Positions 58,621 to 64,000 of a DNA stretch of 64,000 nucleotides are shown here, one piece after another. Position numbers and translations under genes: made by a program. Under the pieces are notes generated by a model, which worked only from the letters and a program-made list of their open reading frames with translations, was not told the DNA's origin and ran no database searches. This DNA is from Emergencia timonensis (lineage in GTDB: Bacteria > Bacillota > Clostridia > Peptostreptococcales > Anaerovoracaceae). Positions within the stretch are counted from its first letter, which is position 1. Each line of letters begins with the position of its first letter. The DNA lies in NCBI RefSeq assembly GCF_900086585.1, contig NZ_FLKM01000009.1:806001-870000 (forward strand). Reading direction: 5' to 3'.

Positions 58621-60108
58621 CTGAAACTTTATGAATTATTAAATGATTTCGATTACCAATGCCTGCAGGGAGATGAAGACCTGAAGGTAAACAAGATAAT
58701 TTTAGATTCCGAGAAAGCATGTGAGGCTTCCGTGTTCGTCTGTATCAAAGGCACATTGACAGACGGACACCTCTACGCCGGCAGAGCTGCAGAGCGCGGA
58801 GCGGCAGCGGTCGTGTGCAGCGAAGAAATTGACGTTCCTGCACAGGTCACAGTAATCAAAGTGGAAGACACAAAAAAAGCCCTGGCTCTGATGGCCGCAT
58901 CCTTATATGGCTGGCCGGCAGAAGAGATGAAAATCATCGGCGTCACAGGGACAAAAGGGAAGACGACGACCACCTATATGATCAAAGGGATGCTGGAAGA
59001 AGCGGGCATCAAAACCGGATTGATCGGAACAATTCACATAGATACGGGTGCAAGAATCATTGAGAGTAAACATACAACGCCGGAATCCTTAGAAATACAA
59101 GGGTATCTGCGGGAGATGAAAGATGCCGGCTGTCAAGCGGCTGTCATTGAAGTTTCTTCACAGGCATTGATGCTGCAGCGAGTAGAAGCCATTGACTTTG
59201 ACTTAGGTGTCTTTACAAATTTGGAGGAAGATCACATTGGACCCAAGGAGCATAAAAACTTTGCTGAATACGCTTACTGGAAATCAACGCTCTTCAAAAA
59301 ATGTAAAATTGGCATCATAAATCGCGACGATCCATGTAAGGATTTGGTCTTAAAAGGACATACTTGTGATATCGAAACCTATGGATTTGAAGATGGCAGC
59401 GATCTGCGCGGAGGTAATTTTTTCCATGTTAGGCTTCCAGGCAAATTAGGTGTGGAATTCCGAGTGAAAGGAAGCTATAATATAGATTTAGTTGCTTGTA
59501 TTCCTGGAAAATTTACCTGTTATAACGCCATGGCAGCCATAGCAGTCTGCAAACATTTTGCCGTAAGCGAAGAAACCATTAAGAGAGCGCTGAAAAAAAT
59601 CAGCGTTCCAGGCAGACAGGAAATGTTTTCGGCAGGAAACGACAAAGTGATTATGGTAGACTATGCACATAATGGTACGGCATTGCGGTGCCTGCTGACT
59701 GCTCTGCGAGACTATCGGCCGAAGAAACTGACTTGCGTATTCGGCTGCGGAGGAGAACGGGACCCGCAAAGGCGATTGAAGATGGGCGAGGCTGCGGCTA
59801 AATTGGCTGATTTTTCTATTATCACCAGCGATAACCCGAGAAATGAACCGCCGATGTCCATCATCGGCGATATCGTAAGAGAGATAGAAAAAGACGAGGG
59901 TTCCTATATGGTGATTCCCGACAGAAGAGAGGCCATTACATACGCGGTTTCCCATTGTATGCAGGGGGAAATCGTAATCATAGCTGGAAAAGGCCATGAA
60001 ACTTATCAAATCGTTGGAGATGAAATATTACATTTCGATGACAGAGAGGAAGTCCTCGCATCGATAGAAAAGGTGAAGAATGAACGAGATTACCATAGCA
60101 GAAATTAA
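58621..60108 (+). CDS. murE: UDP-N-acetylmuramoyl-L-alanyl-D-glutamate--2,6-diaminopimelate ligase MurE
   Basis: 495 residues if started at CTG 58621, six bases after GAGAGG. From there it reads MKLYELLNDFDYQCLQGDEDLKVNKIILDSEKACEASVF..., the normal MurE N-terminus; there is no ATG, GTG or TTG in frame until GTG 58732, which would cut off the first 37 residues including half of the UDP-binding domain. ATP-binding GVTGTKGKTTTTYM, substrate-binding HTTPES and DNPRNEPP follow; DNPR marks meso-diaminopimelate specificity. Adds the third residue of the peptidoglycan stem. Overlaps murF by 29 bp. Confidence 0.93.
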   Translation: MKLYELLNDFDYQCLQGDEDLKVNKIILDSEKACEASVFVCIKGTLTDGHLYAGRAAERGAAAVVCSEEIDVPAQVTVIKVEDTKKALALMAASLYGWPAEEMKIIGVTGTKGKTTTTYMIKGMLEEAGIKTGLIGTIHIDTGARIIESKHTTPESLEIQGYLREMKDAGCQAAVIEVSSQALMLQRVEAIDFDLGVFTNLEEDHIGPKEHKNFAEYAYWKSTLFKKCKIGIINRDDPCKDLVLKGHTCDIETYGFEDGSDLRGGNFFHVRLPGKLGVEFRVKGSYNIDLVACIPGKFTCYNAMAAIAVCKHFAVSEETIKRALKKISVPGRQEMFSAGNDKVIMVDYAHNGTALRCLLTALRDYRPKKLTCVFGCGGERDPQRRLKMGEAAAKLADFSIITSDNPRNEPPMSIIGDIVREIEKDEGSYMVIPDRREAITYAVSHCMQGEIVIIAGKGHETYQIVGDEILHFDDREEVLASIEKVKNERDYHSRN

Positions 60109-61456
60109 AGAAGCGACTTGTGGAACGCTGATGGCCGGGTGTGAAGAGCACCTGGTCGGCAGCGTCTGTACTGATTCGAGAAAAGCAAAGGAGGGCGATC
60201 TTTTCGTCCCTATCATCGGTGAAGTACACGACGCGCACAAATTTATCCCACAGGTAATAGAAAAAGGGTGCAGGGCGCTGCTGATATCAGAAAAGTCGGC
60301 GGCAGCAGCACTGGGAGATTGTGATGTCATTTTGGTGGACGATACCACCAAAGCCCTCCAGGCATTAGCGGGTTACTATCTTGAAAAATTAAAGTTGAAG
60401 AAAATCGCGGTGACTGGCAGCGTAGGCAAGACCAGTACCCGCGATATGGTATATTATATCCTCAGTGAGAAGTACAAGACGGGAAAAACAGAAGGGAATT
60501 TCAACAATGATATTGGCGTTCCCCTGACGATTTTCAGTTTCGACGACTCCATGGAGGCTGCTGTTCTCGAGGTCGGCATGGATCACGCAGGAGAAATTCA
60601 CAGACTGGTTGATATAATCAGGCCAGATATTGGCATAATAACAAATGTAGGTATTTCACATATAGAGAATCTTGGCAGCAGAGAGGGCATCTTACAGGCA
60701 AAATTAGAAATCGCAGATTATTTTGACGCTGGCAATACGCTGGTCATCAATCAGTCTAACGATATGCTGGCATCTGCCGTACTGCCGGATACTTATGACG
60801 TGGTGCGGGTCGGTCTTGCAGAGACAGATGCATTCTATGTCCACGATATCGAAGATTATGGCGAAGCGGGCATCAGCTACTGTCTGACTGCTTGTGGAAA
60901 GGATTACCAAATTAAACTGGGCATACCGGGCGCCCACAATGCGGTCAACGCAAGTCTGGCTTTGGCTGCGGCCAAGAGAGTGGGCGTGACCATAGAAGAG
61001 GGAATTACAGGACTTTCCAAAATGCAGTTGACGGATAACAGGCTTACGATTAGAGAAACCCGCGGCATCAAAATTATCGACGATACTTATAATGCGGCGC
61101 CGGATTCTATGAAGTCGGCCATTAACACCTTGGTGAATACCAGGGGAGATAGAAAAATCGCAATTTTAGGCGGTATGAACGAACTTGGACCGGATTCCCT
61201 TCTCTATCACAGAGAGGTCGGCAGATACGCTGGAGAAAAAAAAGTTGACTTATTGATTACAGTTGGGGAAAAAGCGAGAGACATTGCAATAGGCGGCATA
61301 GAAACATTAGGGGAAGACAAAGTCAAGCACTTTGACACGAAGGAACAGTTGTATGAACAGATGGACGAAATGTTTAAGGCAGGAGATATCATCATCGTAA
61401 AAGCCTCCAGAAGTATGGAAATGGAACAAGTCGTAGAAAGTATAATGAAGAAATAG
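60080..61456 (+). CDS. murF: UDP-N-acetylmuramoyl-tripeptide--D-alanyl-D-alanine ligase MurF
   Basis: 458 residues. N-terminal domain SVCTDSRKAKEGDLFVPI, ATP-binding VTGSVGKTSTRDMVYYIL, VLEVGMDHAGEIHRL, GAHNAVNASLALAAA and the C-terminal DDTYNAAPDSMKSAINTL, all typical of MurF. It adds D-Ala-D-Ala to finish the cytoplasmic pentapeptide. Starts inside the murE end with AAGGTGAAG as ribosome site, so the two ligases are translated together. Confidence 0.96.
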   Translation: MNEITIAEIKEATCGTLMAGCEEHLVGSVCTDSRKAKEGDLFVPIIGEVHDAHKFIPQVIEKGCRALLISEKSAAAALGDCDVILVDDTTKALQALAGYYLEKLKLKKIAVTGSVGKTSTRDMVYYILSEKYKTGKTEGNFNNDIGVPLTIFSFDDSMEAAVLEVGMDHAGEIHRLVDIIRPDIGIITNVGISHIENLGSREGILQAKLEIADYFDAGNTLVINQSNDMLASAVLPDTYDVVRVGLAETDAFYVHDIEDYGEAGISYCLTACGKDYQIKLGIPGAHNAVNASLALAAAKRVGVTIEEGITGLSKMQLTDNRLTIRETRGIKIIDDTYNAAPDSMKSAINTLVNTRGDRKIAILGGMNELGPDSLLYHREVGRYAGEKKVDLLITVGEKARDIAIGGIETLGEDKVKHFDTKEQLYEQMDEMFKAGDIIIVKASRSMEMEQVVESIMKK

Positions 61457-61467
61457 GAGTAGGAGTT

Positions 61468-62433
61468 ATGCAGATTTTTCAACTAATTATTGTATTACTT
61501 ATGGGGCTGGCGGCATCGGCGCTTTTGACATCCTTAGAGATTCCCATTCTGAAACACAAGCAGTTTCAGCAATTCATCAGGGAAGAAGGTCCGAAATCCC
61601 ATCTATCAAAAGAAGGGACGCCGACCATGGGCGGAATTGCCATTTGTGCTGCACTACTTTTGGTGACCATCGCAGGGGGAAATTTTACTGCGGACTCTGT
61701 GGTCATGCTCGTCGTTACATTTCTGTTTGCATTGATTGGATTTTTCGACGATTATATCAAAGTTGCCAAGAAACACAACTTGGGACTGACGGCTTGGCAG
61801 AAACTGGTTTTGCAGATTCTATTTGCCGTAGGGCTTGCCGTCTATATGGCTAAATTCTCCGGCTATGGCACGGACGTGTGGATTCCCTTTATCAACAGGT
61901 ATATCGACTTTGGCTGGCTGTATATTCCTTTTGTCGCTTTTGTGGTTGTTTCTATGGCTAACGCCGTCAATTTGACCGATGGGCTGGACGGTTTATCCTC
62001 CGGCGTCACTGCTCTGGTGGCATTTTTCTTCGCTATCGTTGGTATGCAGTTCGGACACGGTGCTGCCACAATCTTCTGCTGCGCACTAGCAGGCGCATGC
62101 TTAGGATTTTTAATCTTCAACAGATTTCCGGCAAAGCTGTTTATGGGAGACACCGGTTCTATGGCTCTAGGCGGAGCGCTGGCAGCGGCTGCCATCATGA
62201 TGAAAGCGGAACTGCTGCTGCCCATCGCGGGGCTGATCTACGTTTTAGAAGCGTTGTCTGTGGTCATTCAGGTACTGTACTTTAAAGCTACTGGCGGCAA
62301 ACGTTTCTTCCGTATGGCGCCGCTGCACCATCATTTTGAGGTTGGCGGCATGAAAGAGAAGAACGTCGTCGTCATGTTTTGGTCCATCGCCCTCATCTGT
62401 TGTGTCCTAGCATATGTCGTTATGTCGATTTAA
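61468..62433 (+). CDS. mraY: Phospho-N-acetylmuramoyl-pentapeptide-transferase MraY
   Basis: 321 residues, ten membrane segments. Conserved loops are KEGTPTMGG, GFFDDYIKVAKKHNLGL (the metal-binding DD), NAVNLTDGLDGLSSG, FMGDTGSMALGGALA and the HHH loop RMAPLHHHFEVGGMKE. Transfers phospho-MurNAc-pentapeptide to undecaprenyl phosphate, giving lipid I. Starts 11 bp behind murF after AGGAGTAGGAG. Confidence 0.97.
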   Translation: MQIFQLIIVLLMGLAASALLTSLEIPILKHKQFQQFIREEGPKSHLSKEGTPTMGGIAICAALLLVTIAGGNFTADSVVMLVVTFLFALIGFFDDYIKVAKKHNLGLTAWQKLVLQILFAVGLAVYMAKFSGYGTDVWIPFINRYIDFGWLYIPFVAFVVVSMANAVNLTDGLDGLSSGVTALVAFFFAIVGMQFGHGAATIFCCALAGACLGFLIFNRFPAKLFMGDTGSMALGGALAAAAIMMKAELLLPIAGLIYVLEALSVVIQVLYFKATGGKRFFRMAPLHHHFEVGGMKEKNVVVMFWSIALICCVLAYVVMSI

Positions 62434-62462
62434 CATTAAAAATAGAAATATAGGGTGGAGAT

Positions 62463-63839
62463 ATGAAAGCAAATATAAATAACATGAAAGATAAAAAAGT
62501 CCTGATCGTCGGCATGGGTAAGTCGGGTATTGCTGCTGCACAGGCTATGATCAGACTGGAAGCGGAAGTATTTATACAGGATTCTAAGAAAGAAGACACG
62601 ATTGATGCACAGTTGATTTCTTTTCTCAGGGGGAGAGGGGTGACCTGTTATTTCAATCAGATTCCACCGGATATGGCAGCCTTTGATCTGCTCATCGTCA
62701 GCCCGGGTGTGAGCCCGGAATTACCTTTCATTACGGAAGCGAAAGAGAAGGGCGCAGAGATTATCGGAGAGCTGGAGATTGCCTATCGGATCGGCAGCGG
62801 AAATTACATTGCCATCACGGGTACTAACGGGAAAACTACTACTACCACCTTGGTGGGTGAGATATTTAAAAATGCCAGAAGGAAGACTTATGTAGTTGGA
62901 AACATCGGCGTGGCAGTCATATCCGCATCGATTGATGCTGGAGAAGACGATTGGCTGGTGACAGAGACCAGCAGTTTCCAGTTGGAGACCACGAAGTATT
63001 TTAAACCGGTGGTATCGGCCATTCTCAATCTGACGCCGGACCATCTCAACCGGCACCATACTATGAAGGCTTACGGTGACGCTAAGGCTAAGGTCTTCGC
63101 CAACCAAAGCGCTGACGGTTATCTGGTTATCAACTATGACGATAAGGGCTGCTACAAACTGGCGGCGGGCTGTAAAGCCAAGGTCGTGCCTTTCAGCAGA
63201 AAGAGTCAGCTTGACTTTGGCGCTTTTCTCAAAGACGATCGCATCGTCATCAAAGGGGAAACAGGAGAAGTGGCGGATATCTGCGGCAAAGAGGATCTGA
63301 AAATCATCGGCGCCCATAATCTGGAAAATGTTTTGGCGGCTGCAGCCATCGCCTATTTTGCCGGTATCGACGCAGAGACAATCGGCAGAACCATTGCCGG
63401 TTTTGGCGGCGTGGAACATAGAATCGAATTTGCTGGCGAAATAGAAGGCGTAAGATATTATAATGACTCAAAGGGGACCAATATCGACGCAGCTGTGACG
63501 GCGCTGAAGGCAATAGAACAGAATATTATTCTCATTGCTGGCGGAGATGCCAAAGGGCAGGATTTCGACGAGTTTGTAGAACATTTCAGGGGAAGCGTAA
63601 AGAAGATGATTCTTCTTGGCAGAGATGCTCATCTCATTCAGGAAGCGGCGGACAGAAAGGGATTTAAGGATTATGTCTTCTGCAAGGATATGGATGATTG
63701 TGTGCGCAAGGCATATGAGCTGGCTGAACCGGGGGACAACGTACTGCTTTCTCCTGCTTGTGCCAGCTGGGATATGTACGATAATTTTGAACAAAGGGGA
63801 GAACACTTTAAAAATTGTGTTAGCAGGTTAGAGGAATAA
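62463..63839 (+). CDS. murD: UDP-N-acetylmuramoyl-L-alanine--D-glutamate ligase MurD
   Basis: 458 residues. UMP-binding VLIVGMGKSGIAAA, LIVSPGVSPELPFI, ATP-binding ITGTNGKTTTTTLV, ETSSFQLETT, LNLTPDHLNRHHTMKAYGDAK, GAHNLENVLAAAAIA, FNDSKGTN-type segment YYNDSKGTNIDA, and LLSPACASWDMYDNFEQRGEHF at the end. It adds D-Glu, the second stem residue. GGTGGAGAT precedes the ATG. The stop overlaps the ftsW start as TAATG. Confidence 0.97.
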   Translation: MKANINNMKDKKVLIVGMGKSGIAAAQAMIRLEAEVFIQDSKKEDTIDAQLISFLRGRGVTCYFNQIPPDMAAFDLLIVSPGVSPELPFITEAKEKGAEIIGELEIAYRIGSGNYIAITGTNGKTTTTTLVGEIFKNARRKTYVVGNIGVAVISASIDAGEDDWLVTETSSFQLETTKYFKPVVSAILNLTPDHLNRHHTMKAYGDAKAKVFANQSADGYLVINYDDKGCYKLAAGCKAKVVPFSRKSQLDFGAFLKDDRIVIKGETGEVADICGKEDLKIIGAHNLENVLAAAAIAYFAGIDAETIGRTIAGFGGVEHRIEFAGEIEGVRYYNDSKGTNIDAAVTALKAIEQNIILIAGGDAKGQDFDEFVEHFRGSVKKMILLGRDAHLIQEAADRKGFKDYVFCKDMDDCVRKAYELAEPGDNVLLSPACASWDMYDNFEQRGEHFKNCVSRLEE

Positions 63840-64000
63840 TGAATTTGAAACTAAAAGGCAGACAAAACTTAAGAGCGAGCGACTTTGTCATCGTATTGCT
63901 GGTAACGGCGCTTGTCATATTTGGTGTAGTTATGGTATTTAGTGCCAGCTACTACTATTCTATTAACAGTACGGGATCGCCCTACGGGTATCTAAAAAAA
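63839..64000 (+). CDS. ftsW: FtsW/RodA/SpoVE-family protein, 5' end only
   Basis: 54 codons before the window ends: MNLKLKGRQNLRASDFVIVLLVTALVIFGVVMVFSASYYYSI.... The DF-x9-ALVIFGVVMVFSAS stretch is the first membrane segment of SEDS glycosyltransferases (consensus D...GLVMVYSAS). Start overlaps the murD stop. Whether the gene is vegetative ftsW or spoVE cannot be told from this fragment. Confidence 0.88.
   Translation, partial: MNLKLKGRQNLRASDFVIVLLVTALVIFGVVMVFSASYYYSINSTGSPYGYLKK

Overview
The window looks like the chromosome of an anaerobic, low-to-mid GC Gram-positive bacterium of the Clostridia. The reasons are the Shine-Dalgarno strength (GGAGG-type sites before most genes), the BceRS-BceAB module, two FatA-type acyl-ACP thioesterases, the CoA-transferase/3-hydroxybutyrate operon, several sigma-54 activators and a dcw cluster that starts with mraZ. 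The mix of amino-acid/short-chain-acid metabolism would suit an amino-acid fermenter near the Anaerovoracaceae (family XIII), but that placement is inference. MurE carries the DNPR motif of meso-diaminopimelate ligases. I see no rRNA, tRNA, CRISPR array, intact insertion sequence or prophage.

Layout. 1-4.3 kb: end of a STAS protein, a diguanylate cyclase, then a quaternary-amine (OpuC-type) ABC operon preceded by three ~90-bp structured repeats. 4.4-5.7 kb: acyl-ACP thioesterase and a convergent, overlapping DUF4230 gene. 6.2-9.3 kb: a tightly coupled four-gene lipoyl operon (dihydrolipoamide-dehydrogenase-like, lipoate ligase, Cys-rich DUF5714, free-standing lipoyl carrier). 9.4-12.8 kb: LysR divergent from MFS + M20 amidohydrolase. 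12.9-19.1 kb (minus strand): FtsX-type ABC exporter, then TraX, DUF4097, DUF1700 and PadR. 19.3-25.3 kb: hybrid histidine kinase, AlkD-like protein, phosphoesterase, unknown membrane-anchored protein, PanE-like reductase. 25.3-29.8 kb: BceRS two-component system plus BceAB. 29.8-31 kb: a field of inverted GGCTAAA/TTTAGCC repeats beside an orphan PD-(D/E)XK-like gene. 31-36 kb: alpha/beta hydrolase, second thioesterase, csoR-copA copper efflux. 36.1-38.2 kb: gene-poor stretch with a methyltransferase and a response-regulator remnant. 38.2-45.7 kb: AI-2E exporter, PAS sigma-54 activator and the 3-hydroxybutyrate/acetoacetate operon it probably controls from a clear -24/-12 promoter. 45.7-47.6 kb: AzlCD and noncoding DNA. 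47.8-50.1 kb: two more copies of the ~90-bp repeat, then a sigma-54 activator whose sensor half resembles 3,5-diaminohexanoate dehydrogenase (lysine fermentation). 50.1-54.3 kb: partial-length MFS protein, GIY-YIG protein, 5'-nucleotidase-like ectoenzyme and an extremely Cys-rich protein. 54.7-64 kb: dcw cluster mraZ-rsmH-ftsL-pbp-murE-murF-mraY-murD-ftsW, cut off by the window end.

The strongest second-look items are the tandem covarying repeats shared by two loci, the enzyme-derived sensor of the sigma-54 regulator at 48 kb, the uncharacterised lipoyl/DUF5714 operon, a CopZ-like domain fused in frame to CopA but keeping its own ribosome-binding site, a MurE that appears to start at CTG, and a paired GTTC-N8-GAAC enhancer upstream of the sigma-54 promoter.
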